A stretch of DNA of 64,000 nucleotides, from contig JAHJCO010000028.1 of the NCBI GenBank assembly GCA_018831265.1, positions 1 to 64,000 on the forward strand, given 5' to 3'. Both the position numbers and the translations under genes were made by a program. Below, piece after piece: positions 15,970-25,062 of the stretch. The stretch's first letter is position 1. Every line of letters begins with the position of its first letter. The stretch comes from Actinomycetota bacterium. GTDB taxonomy: Bacteria; Actinomycetota; Geothermincolia; Fen-727; Anoxymicrobiaceae. Below the pieces are notes generated by a model. The model ran no database searches, had not been told where the DNA came from, and worked only from the letters and a program-made list of their open reading frames with translations.

Positions 15970-18552
15970 ATGCCGGTAACGGTGCCCGAGACATCCGAGC
16001 TCGTGACCGTGGACAGCCCCCGCATCGAGAGGCTCAAGGAGCGGCTGCTGACCGCGCCGTACGAGATCTGCCTCGAGCGCGCGAAGCAGTTCACGCGCGT
16101 CTACAAGGAGACCGAGGGCATGGACCCGGCCCTGCGCAACGCCCTCGCCCTCAAGGCCACCTGCGAGAACCAGCCGGTCCATATCTACGCCGACGAGTGG
16201 ATAGTCGGCAACAAGACCGACAGGTACATCTCACCTGTGATCGCGCCCGAGCGCGGGGACTCCCTGCGGTCGCTCCAGATAGAGATGGACATACTGTCGG
16301 AGAAGGGTCGCCCCTTCACCATCTCAGATGAGGACCGCCGCTCGTTCAAGGAGGACATACTCCCGTACTGGGACGGCCGCTGCCTGCGGGACCACAAGGC
16401 GGCCAACTGGCTCTCCTCGGGGATAATCGAGCGCGTACGCGGGAACCCGTTCCGCACCCTCCGCCAGGTATATAACATGGTCAGGTTCGCCCGCGCCGCC
16501 GGTGGTGAGAACCTGCGCAAGATGGCCGGGATCAAGGAGGGCGGGAAGTCTCACCCGGGCAGGGCGATCGGCGCCTGGAGGACCCGGGACGAGCTCTCCA
16601 AGAACAACCCCAACATGGCGGTCTACTGCTACGACGTGCAGGGGCACCTGCACCTGCCGGTGGAGAAGGTGGTCGCCGAGGGATTCCTGGGTGTGAAAGA
16701 GCGGGCGGAGCGGCGGCTCGCCGGGCTCGACCCGGCGGAGGAAGACTACGAGGACAAGAAGGCTTTTCTCGAGGCGGTCTCCATCAGCATGGACGCGGCC
16801 TGCACGTATGCGCGCAGGTTGCGCGAGCTGGCGGAGAGCGCGGCCCGTGAGGCGCCGGACCTCGAGGAGGAAGAACGGCTGATGACCATCGCCGAGACCC
16901 TCTCCCACGCGCCGGCTAGGCCCGCGCGCAGCTTCAGGGAGGCGGTGCAGGCGACCTGGTTCGCCCTCATGATTGGCGAGATGCAGTACGGCATGCACGA
17001 CGTGCTGGGGATAGGACGCTCCGACCAGTACCTCTACCCGCTGTTCAAGCAGGACCTGGATGCCGGCGGGCTGACGCTGGAGGAGGCGCTGGACCTGCTC
17101 GAGGAGCTGAACCTGAAGCTCACCGCCAACGTCTCCCTCATCCCCGAGATCGGCTGGGAGGCCAACGGCACGCTGGGCGTGAGCCAGCACTGCATCATCA
17201 TAGGCGGCCAGAACCCCGACGGGACCGACGCCACCAACGAGCTCACCTACCTGATGTTAGACGCCTACCGCCGCATGAGCGGGGCCATCAACCAGCTCTC
17301 CCTGCGGGTGCACGGGGGTTCGCCACCCGAGTACCTCAACAAGGGCGTCGAGGTCTTTCGCACCGCGAGCGGGCACGCGTTCTTCAACGACGAGGTCATC
17401 ATCCCGGCCCTGGTCTCCGACGGCATGGCCATCGAGGACGCGCGCGACTACAACATAGTCGGCTGCATCGAGACCTCCCCGGGGGGCAACTGCTTCCCCT
17501 GCCCCGGGGGCCACGAGGTGGTCCTCCCTCTGGTGCTCTACATGACCATGACCAACGGCCGCCTGCCCGTACCCATCTTCGGGCAGAAGAAAAGCATCCA
17601 GACCGGCCAGCCGGACGGGTTCGAGTCTTTCGCTGACTTCCTGGCGGCGTTCGAGGAGCAGCTCGCCCACAACGTGCGGGTGCTCGTCACGGCCATCGAG
17701 GGCAAGGACCTGGCTTACATCGACTTCCTCCCCGCGCCGTACGTCTCGGCCCTGATAGACGGTTGCATCGAGAGCGCCACGGACGCGACCCGTGGAGGGG
17801 CGCTCTACGACTACTCCAGCATCATCGGCCGCGGGCTGGCCACCTGCGTGGACTCGCTGCTGGCGATAAAGGAGTTCGTCTACCACAGGCGCGAGATCAG
17901 CATGTCCGAGCTGGTGGAGGCCTGCCTGTCCGACTTCAAGGGGCGGGAGGACCTGCGGCAGCGCCTCTCCAACCTCGCCCCGAAGTACGGCACGGACGAC
18001 CCGGACGCCGACGCCCTGGCTTCCCACGTGGTGCGCGCGTTCGCCGGCGAGGCGGCGAAGTACGCCAACGTACGCGGCGGGCGGTTCCGGGCCGGCATGT
18101 ACTCCTACGGCAACCACGTCATCGACGGCTTCTACATAGGAGCGACCCCCGACGGCAGGCGGCGCGGAGAGCCGATATCAAACGGCGTCTCGCCGTCCAA
18201 CCGCGTCGGCGATGGCCGGGGGCTCACCGCGTTCATGAAGAGCGCGGCGGCCATCGGGCAGGGCACCCTCTCGGGCGGCATCTCCCTCAACGTGAAGCTG
18301 CACCCCTCCTACGTCAGCACCGACGAGGGCGTGGAGAAGATGGCGGCGCTGCTCTCCACCTACTTTTCGCTCGGTGGGATGCACGTCCAGCCAAACGTGA
18401 TATCGAACGAGACCCTTCGCGCCGCTCAGCAGGACCCCTCGGAATACCGCGGACTGGTGGTCAAGGTCGCCGGCTACAGCGCTTATTTCACTGACCTGGG
18501 CCGCTCCATCCAGGACGACATCATCGACCGCAACACCTTCGGCGTATCCTGA
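15970..18552 (+). CDS. Glycyl radical enzyme of the pyruvate formate-lyase family
   Basis: An 860-residue glycyl radical enzyme. The start is ATG 15970 because AGGAGG lies 5 nt upstream. The catalytic thiyl cysteine is in VGCIETSPGG (Cys about 499) and the glycyl radical loop is KVAGYSAYF (Gly about 835). Cys followed by Glu two residues later is the dehydratase/decarboxylase/C-X lyase pattern, not the Cys-Cys pair of true pyruvate formate-lyase. The TSPGGNCFPCPGG that follows matches no subgroup I can name. The Arg usual before VAGY is Lys here. No radical-SAM activase is adjacent, so activation must come from elsewhere. Oxygen-sensitive, cytoplasmic. Confidence 0.85.
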   Translation: MPVTVPETSELVTVDSPRIERLKERLLTAPYEICLERAKQFTRVYKETEGMDPALRNALALKATCENQPVHIYADEWIVGNKTDRYISPVIAPERGDSLRSLQIEMDILSEKGRPFTISDEDRRSFKEDILPYWDGRCLRDHKAANWLSSGIIERVRGNPFRTLRQVYNMVRFARAAGGENLRKMAGIKEGGKSHPGRAIGAWRTRDELSKNNPNMAVYCYDVQGHLHLPVEKVVAEGFLGVKERAERRLAGLDPAEEDYEDKKAFLEAVSISMDAACTYARRLRELAESAAREAPDLEEEERLMTIAETLSHAPARPARSFREAVQATWFALMIGEMQYGMHDVLGIGRSDQYLYPLFKQDLDAGGLTLEEALDLLEELNLKLTANVSLIPEIGWEANGTLGVSQHCIIIGGQNPDGTDATNELTYLMLDAYRRMSGAINQLSLRVHGGSPPEYLNKGVEVFRTASGHAFFNDEVIIPALVSDGMAIEDARDYNIVGCIETSPGGNCFPCPGGHEVVLPLVLYMTMTNGRLPVPIFGQKKSIQTGQPDGFESFADFLAAFEEQLAHNVRVLVTAIEGKDLAYIDFLPAPYVSALIDGCIESATDATRGGALYDYSSIIGRGLATCVDSLLAIKEFVYHRREISMSELVEACLSDFKGREDLRQRLSNLAPKYGTDDPDADALASHVVRAFAGEAAKYANVRGGRFRAGMYSYGNHVIDGFYIGATPDGRRRGEPISNGVSPSNRVGDGRGLTAFMKSAAAIGQGTLSGGISLNVKLHPSYVSTDEGVEKMAALLSTYFSLGGMHVQPNVISNETLRAAQQDPSEYRGLVVKVAGYSAYFTDLGRSIQDDIIDRNTFGVS

Positions 18553-18585
18553 TCGACGGCCGGGTATGCACAACGGCTGTTCATA

Positions 18586-18594
18586 TGTTATACT
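18586..18594 (+). promoter_or_regulatory. Extended -10 promoter of the RRM gene
   Basis: TGTTATACT is an extended -10 (TG, one base, TATACT). The predicted start is near 18601, leaving an 84-nt leader before the RRM-protein start at 18685. No good -35 is visible, as is usual for extended -10 promoters. Confidence 0.5.
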
Positions 18595-18630
18595 GACCCG
18601 GAGTCAAGGTTCCTAGGTACGCAGTTTTTG

Positions 18631-18661
18631 TCCCGAGGATTCGATCTCGGGGCATTTTTTT
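18631..18661 (+). terminator. Intrinsic terminator or attenuator in the RRM leader
   Basis: CCCGAG at 18632-18637 pairs with CTCGGG at 18646-18651, followed by GCA and seven T. It lies between the predicted transcription start and the RRM start codon, so it either ends read-through from the glycyl radical enzyme gene or attenuates the RRM transcript. Confidence 0.65.
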
Positions 18662-18684
18662 ATACCCGAAGGGGGTGTAAGAGA

Positions 18685-18957
18685 ATGAAGATATACGTTG
18701 GAAACCTCAGCTATTCGACAACTGAGGAAGACATCAGGCAGGCTTTCAGCCAGTTTGGCACGGTGGACTCAGCGGACGTGATCACCGATCGCGGAACCGG
18801 CAGGTCGAAGGGATTCGGCTTCGTCGAGATGAGTAATGACGCCGAGGGGCAGGCCGCGATCGATGGCCTTAACGGTAAGGACATGGATGGTCGCGCCCTG
18901 AACGTCAACGTGGCAAGGCCGAGGGAGGAGCGCTCCCAGCGCCCGAGCCGCTACTAG
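18685..18957 (+). CDS. RRM-domain RNA-binding protein
   Basis: A 90-residue single-RRM protein of the cold-shock-associated bacterial type. RNP2 is IYVGNL (residues 3-8) and RNP1 is KGFGFVEM (about 44-51); the C-terminus is basic and disordered (RPREERSQRPSRY). It binds single-stranded RNA and probably acts as an RNA chaperone. Start at ATG 18685 is set by GAAGGGGGTG upstream. A terminator-like hairpin sits in its own leader, so autoregulation or cold-dependent attenuation is plausible. Confidence 0.9.
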   Translation: MKIYVGNLSYSTTEEDIRQAFSQFGTVDSADVITDRGTGRSKGFGFVEMSNDAEGQAAIDGLNGKDMDGRALNVNVARPREERSQRPSRY

Positions 18958-18971
18958 AAGAACCCGCGTGT

Positions 18972-19010
18972 ACCGGTCCGGCGTGCAGGCAACCGTTTCG
19001 CCGGACCGGT
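18972..19010. terminator. Bidirectional hairpin between RRM and sensor kinase genes
   Basis: ACCGGTCCGGCG (18972-18983) pairs perfectly with CGCCGGACCGGT (18999-19010), a 12-bp stem between convergent genes. No U-tract follows, so its termination strength is uncertain. Confidence 0.5.
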
Positions 19011-19074
19011 CTCACGGAGTGTTTCACAACCCACCGGGCATCACAAACACTAACCGAACAACAGTCCATCCTGC

Positions 19075-20436
19075 CTATCCGGACTTGAAATCCCTGATTG
19101 TGAACTCGAAGCAGGCGCCGTTATCGTTGTAAGCCCGGATCGCACCGTCGTAGACTCCGACGATCTTCTCCACCGTGGACAGGCCTATCCCCGTATCTCC
19201 GTGCTCTCCCCTGCAGAACGGGACGAAGATCCTGCCGAGGTCCGCCTCCCGGATGCCCGGGCCGTTGTCCCTGACAAGGTAGCACTGGGTATCGCCGTCA
19301 CGCCCCCGGTTGATGACCTCCACCACCGGCCGGCTGCTGTCGTTGTGCCTCACGGCGTTCCTGATGAGGTTGGCGAAGACCTGGTACATGTGCGTGGCGT
19401 TCGCCCTGACGCGCCCCATGTCCTCATCGACGCTCACGGTCACGCCCTTCCGCGCGGTGTCTCCGGCCAGCTCCTCGAGTATCTCCCCCACCAGCCCTCC
19501 CACATCGACGTCTTCCACCTCGTCGGGCTTCTGCCCGGCCTCCGCCAGGGTCAGCATATCGCTGACCAGCTTCGCGGACTTCTCGGCGTAGGTGTCTATG
19601 GCCTGGGCGACCTCGGCCATCTGCCGCTCCGTCTCCCGCGTGCGGCGCACCTTCATCAGCAGGGGGAGCGTCTGCGCCGCCAGCTTCATCGCGGCCAGCG
19701 GGGCCTTCAGGTCGTGGGAGACCACGTGCGCGTATCCCTTCAGCTCGGCGTTAGCCCTGATGAGCTCTTCCTCCATGGCCACCTGCCGGGTGATGTCGCG
19801 CAGGACTGTCAGCGCCCCGACGGGCTCGCCGTCGGGGTCCGTCAGCAGCGAGACCGAGATCTCGGCGGGGAAGAGTGTTCCGTCCTTTCTCTTCCGGACC
19901 GTCCTGTGCCCGACGATCAGGCCGTCACGAAGCAACGTATCCAGGCCGTCGGCCTCGCTCGCGGGCACCTCGTCCGGCACTATGATCTCGATGCTCGCTC
20001 CGAGGGCTTCCTCCTCCGAGTAGCCGAAGATACGTTCGGCTCCCTTGCTCCAGGAGGTTATCTCGAGCAGCGCGTTCTGCGTGAACACGGCGTCTGTGCT
20101 GATGTCCTGGATGGTCAGCATCCTGCTCTCGTAGTAGTAGACGCGTAACAGCAGTCTCTTGATGAGGTAGTAGACCAGGTACAGCATGGTGCTCAGCAGT
20201 ACGTTGAAGATGATGATGTTGACCACGCATCGCAGCAGGGTGATCCCCCCGGTTGCGACATAGAGGACCTGGACGGCCAGGAAGATGACCTCCGAGACGA
20301 GTAATAGCGGCCAGAAGATCAGCCTGAGCCGCCGCACGGCCGCCCGCCATTCCCCTGCCAGGTTCCTCTTGAGGTCGATCCGGTCCAAGTCACTTCCCCG
20401 TCCGTTCGGGCGCACCGCTATGATACCGGAACGCAT
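19075..20436 (-). CDS. Membrane-bound PAS sensor histidine kinase
   Basis: A 453-residue kinase. Two transmembrane helices (about 37-60, 68-92) are followed by a PAS domain (about 110-220; NALLEITSWSKGAERIFGYS, KDGTLFPAEIS), a HisKA dimerisation domain with the phospho-accepting His in HVVSHDLKAPL, and an HATPase domain with FANLIRNAVRHND (N box), VRDNGPGI (G1) and GDTGIGLSTV (G2). The first lines of protein are basic and cytoplasmic. No partner response regulator is adjacent, so it is an orphan; the lone receiver at 61729 is a possible partner. The signal is unknown. Confidence 0.88.
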   Translation of the reverse strand: MRSGIIAVRPNGRGSDLDRIDLKRNLAGEWRAAVRRLRLIFWPLLLVSEVIFLAVQVLYVATGGITLLRCVVNIIIFNVLLSTMLYLVYYLIKRLLLRVYYYESRMLTIQDISTDAVFTQNALLEITSWSKGAERIFGYSEEEALGASIEIIVPDEVPASEADGLDTLLRDGLIVGHRTVRKRKDGTLFPAEISVSLLTDPDGEPVGALTVLRDITRQVAMEEELIRANAELKGYAHVVSHDLKAPLAAMKLAAQTLPLLMKVRRTRETERQMAEVAQAIDTYAEKSAKLVSDMLTLAEAGQKPDEVEDVDVGGLVGEILEELAGDTARKGVTVSVDEDMGRVRANATHMYQVFANLIRNAVRHNDSSRPVVEVINRGRDGDTQCYLVRDNGPGIREADLGRIFVPFCRGEHGDTGIGLSTVEKIVGVYDGAIRAYNDNGACFEFTIRDFKSG

Positions 20437-20588
20437 GCGGCTGCCGCCCTGTCACCCGCTCTTACCCACTGGTACTACTATCGTTACGTGCGCGCCCGTG
20501 ATGGAAGCTACCGGGTGACGGCGGCCCGGCGGCCCGCGGTGGCCCGGGTCGGGAATCCGCTCCAATCAGACCATTATGTTTAGAACGC

Positions 20589-20628
20589 AAAATATGCAAA
20601 ATCCCAGGTTTGACCCTATCATGGTTGC
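20589..20628 (+). promoter_or_regulatory. Leaderless cca promoter containing a family F repeat end
   Basis: A family F repeat end (AAAATCCCAGGTTTGACCC) runs into a -10 TATCAT (20617-20622). ATGCAA at 20594-20599 is 17 bp upstream in the -35 position. The cca ATG begins 7 nt after the -10, and no Shine-Dalgarno is present, so the mRNA is probably leaderless. phoB has the same arrangement. Confidence 0.5.
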
Positions 20629-22035
20629 ATGGATTTCGACTCACTCATACCCGAGGAGGCGCGCGAGATAGGCGCGCGAATAGAGGCGACCGGGGGCGAG
20701 GCGTTCCTGGTGGGCGGCTGGGTGCGCGACGTGATGCGCGATGTCACCCCCAGGGACGTGGACATTGCGACCGACCTTCCGCCCGACCGCGTCGCCGCGG
20801 CCGTCCGGGGGCTGGGCTCCGTCTACGACTTCGGGGCCGACCACGGCACCATCGGGGTCGCATTCCGTGACGGCGGCCCCATCATAGAGATCACCACCTA
20901 CCGCTCGGACGTCTACGACACGGACACTCCCGCCCACAGGGCCAAAGAGATCGCCTTCGTCGACAACATCGAGGACGACCTGGTCCGCCGCGACTTCACA
21001 GTCAACGCCATGGCCGTCTCGCTGGCCCCGGAGCCCGGGCGCCTGGTCGATCCCTACCGGGGGGCAAAGGACATAGAGCGGCGGGTCATAAGGACACCGC
21101 GCTCTCCCGCCAAGACAGTCCGCGAGGACCCCCTGCGCATGATGCGGGCGGTCCGCTTCGCCGCCGAGCTCGGGTACGATATATACGGGCCCCTGCGCGA
21201 GGAGATAGCGAAGAAGGCCGACACGCTGGAGGGTATCTCGCGGGAGCGCAGGCGCGACGAGCTGGAGCGGCTTCTCGTCTCCCCCAACCCCGACGGCGGG
21301 ATCCGCGACCTCCTTTCCCTCGGGCTGATGGTGCACGTGGTGCCCGAGTTCCTCGAGGTCCCTGGCATCGAGCAGCCCCGCAAGCTGGAGCGCAGCGACC
21401 TGCTGGAGCATACCCTCCACGCGCTGGCATACGTACGCCCCGACCCGCTTCTACGCAGGGCCGTCTTCTTCCACGACATAGGCAAGCCGTCCACCATGGC
21501 GACCGAGCCGAAGCTCTCCTTCCACCAGCACGACTCCGTGGGAGCGCAGCTCACCAGGAAGGCCATGAGCCGGCTGCGCTACAGCCACGAGGACATCGAC
21601 AACACCAGCTTCCTGGTCTTCAGGCACATGTACCCGTTCGCCTACCGGCCGGACTGGAACGAGAGGGCGGTCAGGCGCTTCATCAGGGCATGCACCCACA
21701 TGCGGAACGGCGAGGTCGCCGTACTGCTGGAGTACGTGTTGGAGATGGCGCGGGCGGACATAGAGGGCGGCAACGCCGCCGATGCCCCCAAGGTCCGCGC
21801 GCGGCTGAACGAGCTGGTGGAGCGCGTGGACGCGGTGCGCGAGCAGGACTCGATCATCAGGGCGGTCTCCCCGCTGGACGGCAACGAGCTGATGGAGGCG
21901 TTCGGCCGCGGGCCCGGTCCATGGCTGCGCGAGGTCAAGGAGCACCTGGTCGAACTGGTGGTGGACGGCGACCTGGGCCAGGACGACCGGGAAGCGGCGC
22001 TTCAGCGCGCCCGGGAGTTCATCGAGGACTCTTAG
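20629..22035 (+). CDS. cca: CCA-adding tRNA nucleotidyltransferase / poly(A) polymerase family
   Basis: A 468-residue class II nucleotidyltransferase. The catalytic motif is LVGGWVRD followed by DVDIAT (two metal-binding Asp, residues about 44-46), then RRDFTVNAM and EDPLRMMRAVRFAAEL for ATP/CTP recognition. An HD phosphohydrolase domain follows (HTLHALAYV, FFHDIGKPSTM). It adds or repairs the 3' CCA of tRNA in the cytoplasm. It is divergent from the sensor kinase, starts without a Shine-Dalgarno, and ends at a family A repeat. Confidence 0.9.
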   Translation: MDFDSLIPEEAREIGARIEATGGEAFLVGGWVRDVMRDVTPRDVDIATDLPPDRVAAAVRGLGSVYDFGADHGTIGVAFRDGGPIIEITTYRSDVYDTDTPAHRAKEIAFVDNIEDDLVRRDFTVNAMAVSLAPEPGRLVDPYRGAKDIERRVIRTPRSPAKTVREDPLRMMRAVRFAAELGYDIYGPLREEIAKKADTLEGISRERRRDELERLLVSPNPDGGIRDLLSLGLMVHVVPEFLEVPGIEQPRKLERSDLLEHTLHALAYVRPDPLLRRAVFFHDIGKPSTMATEPKLSFHQHDSVGAQLTRKAMSRLRYSHEDIDNTSFLVFRHMYPFAYRPDWNERAVRRFIRACTHMRNGEVAVLLEYVLEMARADIEGGNAADAPKVRARLNELVERVDAVREQDSIIRAVSPLDGNELMEAFGRGPGPWLREVKEHLVELVVDGDLGQDDREAALQRAREFIEDS

Positions 22036-22074
22036 GCCACCTCTTGATCCCTCCGTCAGACAACGTCGCTGACT

Positions 22075-22155
22075 GTGGGGTCAGAGGTTTGCAGTGCTGT
22101 TGGACTACTCCGGTTTCGATAAGGTCATTACGCAGCGAAAAACCTCTGACGCCAC
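22075..22155. repeat. Family A inverted repeat, copy with AGAGG/CCTCT stem
   Basis: About 81 bp between GTGGGGTCAGAGGTTTGC and CCTCTGACGCCAC. Reverse-complemented, it aligns along its length with the copies at 27899 and 59073 (TCCAAC, GCACTGCAAAC), but the terminal stem is AGAGG/CCTCT instead of GGACG/CGTCC. Confidence 0.75.
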
Positions 22156-22167
22156 TCTCATCATGAC

Positions 22168-22206
22168 TGAGTGTAGCAAAAGTGCCTGACCCTTTTGCTA
22201 CACTCA
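22168..22206. repeat. Family S hairpin overlapping the DUF362-gene stop
   Basis: TGAGTGTAGCAAAAG and CTTTTGCTACACTCA form a perfect 15-bp inverted repeat around TGCCTGACC. The right arm contains the stop codon of the DUF362 gene (22204-22206, minus). It sits between convergent genes and could work as a bidirectional 3' end. Confidence 0.75.
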
Positions 22207-24945
22207 GCGGTAGTCGAAGTACATCGGCCGCTCCACCATCACGTCAGGCCCGCTGAGCACCTTCAGCCGGCACGACACCTGGTAGCCGGGCCCCGCGGAG
22301 TCGTTGACCCTCACGTTGACGCGCGAGGCGGCCGGCACCGTCACGTACCGCGCCGGGAGCGACCCCGCCTCCTGGGTGAGATAGTCCACCTGCACCGTCG
22401 CATCGGTCGCGCCCGGGTTCGCCAGGCACAACCACTCCTGGAAGGTGCCGCCGGTGTAACCTTCGGCGAAATGGCACTCAGGCAGGCCCCCGGGGGCACC
22501 CACCACGCAGTGGCCCCCGGTGTAGTCCGCCCCGTATCCCCGGTAGCGGAAGTACATCGGGCGCTCCGCCAGGAACGGGCTCGCCGAGTTCAGCCTGACG
22601 GAGACGTCCCTGTCCGCGCCGACCTCGTCGGCGACGTGGACGGTGAACCTCCTGCCGGCGGCGATGTCGTAGGCCTTGCTCACCGCGGGACCCTGGCCCT
22701 CACCGGGCAGGTACTCCGCGTTCACCCGGATCGTCGAGGCCCCCGGGTTCTGCACGGTGAGCCACTCCTCGAAGCCTTCGCGAGTCGTGCCCTCGGCGAA
22801 GAGGTACTCCCGCGAGAGCGCCGCCGCGCCCATCACGCAGTGCCCGCCGTTCCATTGGAATCCCCCGCTCCCCGCGTAGTCGAAGTAGACGGGGCGCTCG
22901 GCCACGACCGGCCCGTCCGACTCCAGGCACAGTGAGTTCTGGTAACCCGCGCCCAGCAGGTCGTTGACCTTGAAGGTCGCCCGCGTATGGGGCCCGACAG
23001 AGAGCCCGGGCTTCACAACCTCCCCGGCCTCACTCGTCTGGAACCGGAAGGTAAGGCCGGCCGGCGACTCACCAGGGTTGAGCACGCAGACATACTGGTC
23101 GAAGCCGGGCCCCGTGTACCCCTCGGCGAAGTACCAGGTCTGTGAGGCGGCCCTCGCCCCCACCACGGTGTGCCCTCCCGTCCAGGCCCCGGCATAGTCG
23201 AAGTATGTCGCCCGCTCCGCCACGATCGGCCGGTCGGACGTGACAGCGCACGACACGTCCTTGCCCGGCCCCACCACCCGGTTCGCGTGCACGGTCCTGC
23301 GCGAGCCGGCTGGCACGTCCAGGGCGATGGGGATCACCTCACCCGACGAGTCCTGGAACGCGAGCTGGACCTGTGCCGCCTCGCTCCCGGGGTTCTCCAG
23401 GCATACCCACTCCTCGAACCCCTGCCGGGTCGTGCCCTCGGCGAAGTACCAGGCGGTGGCGGGCTCGCCCGTGCCAACCACGCAGTGGCCTCCAGTCCAG
23501 CCCAGCCCCTCGCGGAGATCCCTGCGGTGCACCGCGATCCGGGCGGGGTCGCCCGACACGTCGTGCCCTCCCCTGACGAGCTCCGCGGCGGTGATGTCCA
23601 TCATGATCCGGAACGCGTTGTAGGGGTAACCCGTGTTGCTAGACCCGTCATGATACGGGCTGGTGTTCTCGCCGTACGGGGTGTCGGGGTCGTGACGCCC
23701 GTAGCCGCTCACGGGAAAGAGGACGTGCTTCGCCGCGTAGTAGTCCACGGCTACGGGATCGGTCCCGGCCAGCAGGATATCGGTGCGGACCGCGAGCGAG
23801 TAGGGCCCCTCGGGACCCCTGGGGTGCGAGGGGCTGACCCAGACGGCGTCCAGTATGTTGAGGGTCGGGAAGATGAGGTTGTTCATCAACCTTCCCATGA
23901 AGCCGCGGTACAGCAGGTCGGAGTGCTGGTCCGTAGTCCAGTGGATGCTGGGCACGCCCATGAAGTTCTTCATGCAGCCGGTCACCCCGGCGGTACTGTG
24001 GCTCTTCAGGACCGGGACGTTGATCATCTTCACGCGGGATCTGTCGTAGCCCGACCCTGTCCACACGCCGTTACGCAGGGATATCAGCGTCCCCCTCGGG
24101 GTGGTCCACTTGGGGTATGACATGTTGTCGCCCAGCCACACGTAGCCGGTGCGCCCGTCCCCCGTGTCAAAGTCGTTCACCGCGGCGTCGGTGAACGACC
24201 ACCAGGAGGAGGCCGAAACCCTGGCCGGGTCGCCGAAGGAGTCAACCACGGCCTGGAACGACTGGGCGGTGTTCTCAGCGTTGTTGTACTGCTGCAGGTA
24301 ATCGACGCCGCCCTCGCAGTTCTCCACCACAACGACCTCGCCGGTGAAGCCGTCGGGGTGGGAGAGGACGGCTGCGATTATCCCCCTGACCACGTCGGTG
24401 TTGGTCATCCCCCGCTGGTCCCAGGCCGCGTTGACCTTGACCAGCACGACATCGTTTGGGGAGATGAGTCCGTCGGGGGCCGCCAGGTAGTTGTCGATAT
24501 CGCTCCCGTAGAGGTGGACGCCACCCTCCGCCAGCAGCCTCAGGAGCGCGTTCACACCGTCGTGGCTGGCCGATGCGGGGTTCGCGGGCGGCACGTGGTC
24601 CACCACGAAGACGTCGTGGGCACCGTCGGCGGCCGCTCCCCTCCAGACCGCGGGCTCGAGCGTCGCGGCGTTGGCGCGGGCCGCGGCGAGGTCGGGGACA
24701 GGCCGCCCGACCGCTCCGGCCGGGCCGTCGCCGCCCACCCCGAGGGCCATTCCCGCGACGACCAGCGAAACGAGCGCCAGCGAGAGCGCCCTCCGGGCTA
24801 CCCTCGAGCGGACGGCCCGCGCGGCCAGCAGCCCGGCCGCGGGCAGGAGCCACGCGGAGTGCGTCAGGGCCGCCCTCTGGCACGGGTAGTTGATCCGAGA
24901 GGGCTTCCTCCCGGCGCGGACGGCCACCCAGGCCAGGCAGGCCAT
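22204..24945 (-). CDS. DUF362 domain protein with four C-terminal DUF5719-type repeats
   Basis: A 913-residue exported protein. Two hydrophobic segments at the start (ACLAWVAV, LALVSLVVAGMALGV) flank a GRKPSRINYPCQRAAL motif. The DUF362 domain covers about 90-450 (DVVLVKVNAAWD, VPVLKSHSTAGVTGCMKNFMG, AGTDPVAVDYYAAKH). Four repeats of about 110 residues follow, each opening with GGHxVxG and containing FAEG-T--GFEEW, and ending ERPxYFDY. Start chosen at ATG 24945; GTG 24957 is possible. A family P repeat lies at 24973-24999 immediately upstream and may have replaced the original 5' end. The repeats are probably a cell-surface display or binding scaffold; DUF362 function is unknown. Confidence 0.75.
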   Translation of the reverse strand: MACLAWVAVRAGRKPSRINYPCQRAALTHSAWLLPAAGLLAARAVRSRVARRALSLALVSLVVAGMALGVGGDGPAGAVGRPVPDLAAARANAATLEPAVWRGAAADGAHDVFVVDHVPPANPASASHDGVNALLRLLAEGGVHLYGSDIDNYLAAPDGLISPNDVVLVKVNAAWDQRGMTNTDVVRGIIAAVLSHPDGFTGEVVVVENCEGGVDYLQQYNNAENTAQSFQAVVDSFGDPARVSASSWWSFTDAAVNDFDTGDGRTGYVWLGDNMSYPKWTTPRGTLISLRNGVWTGSGYDRSRVKMINVPVLKSHSTAGVTGCMKNFMGVPSIHWTTDQHSDLLYRGFMGRLMNNLIFPTLNILDAVWVSPSHPRGPEGPYSLAVRTDILLAGTDPVAVDYYAAKHVLFPVSGYGRHDPDTPYGENTSPYHDGSSNTGYPYNAFRIMMDITAAELVRGGHDVSGDPARIAVHRRDLREGLGWTGGHCVVGTGEPATAWYFAEGTTRQGFEEWVCLENPGSEAAQVQLAFQDSSGEVIPIALDVPAGSRRTVHANRVVGPGKDVSCAVTSDRPIVAERATYFDYAGAWTGGHTVVGARAASQTWYFAEGYTGPGFDQYVCVLNPGESPAGLTFRFQTSEAGEVVKPGLSVGPHTRATFKVNDLLGAGYQNSLCLESDGPVVAERPVYFDYAGSGGFQWNGGHCVMGAAALSREYLFAEGTTREGFEEWLTVQNPGASTIRVNAEYLPGEGQGPAVSKAYDIAAGRRFTVHVADEVGADRDVSVRLNSASPFLAERPMYFRYRGYGADYTGGHCVVGAPGGLPECHFAEGYTGGTFQEWLCLANPGATDATVQVDYLTQEAGSLPARYVTVPAASRVNVRVNDSAGPGYQVSCRLKVLSGPDVMVERPMYFDYR

Positions 24946-24972
24946 GCTGGAGAGCACGAAGGCGATTCGCCT

Positions 24973-25062
24973 GAAAGAAAACCTCAGACCATTTCTTTCA
25001 CCGGGGCTTTGATTGCCGAAGCGGATCGGGGATGAGAAAAGATGGTTGAGGTGAATTCTCAC
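24973..25062. repeat. Family P and family Q elements between DUF35 and DUF362 genes
   Basis: 24973-24999 is a 27-bp family P element with stem GAAAGAAA/TTTCTTTC. 25031-25062 is a family Q element (TGAGAAAAGATGGTTGAGG ... TTCTCA) nearly identical to 33213-33244. The family Q right arm contains the stop codon of the DUF35 gene (25059-25061). Confidence 0.75.
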
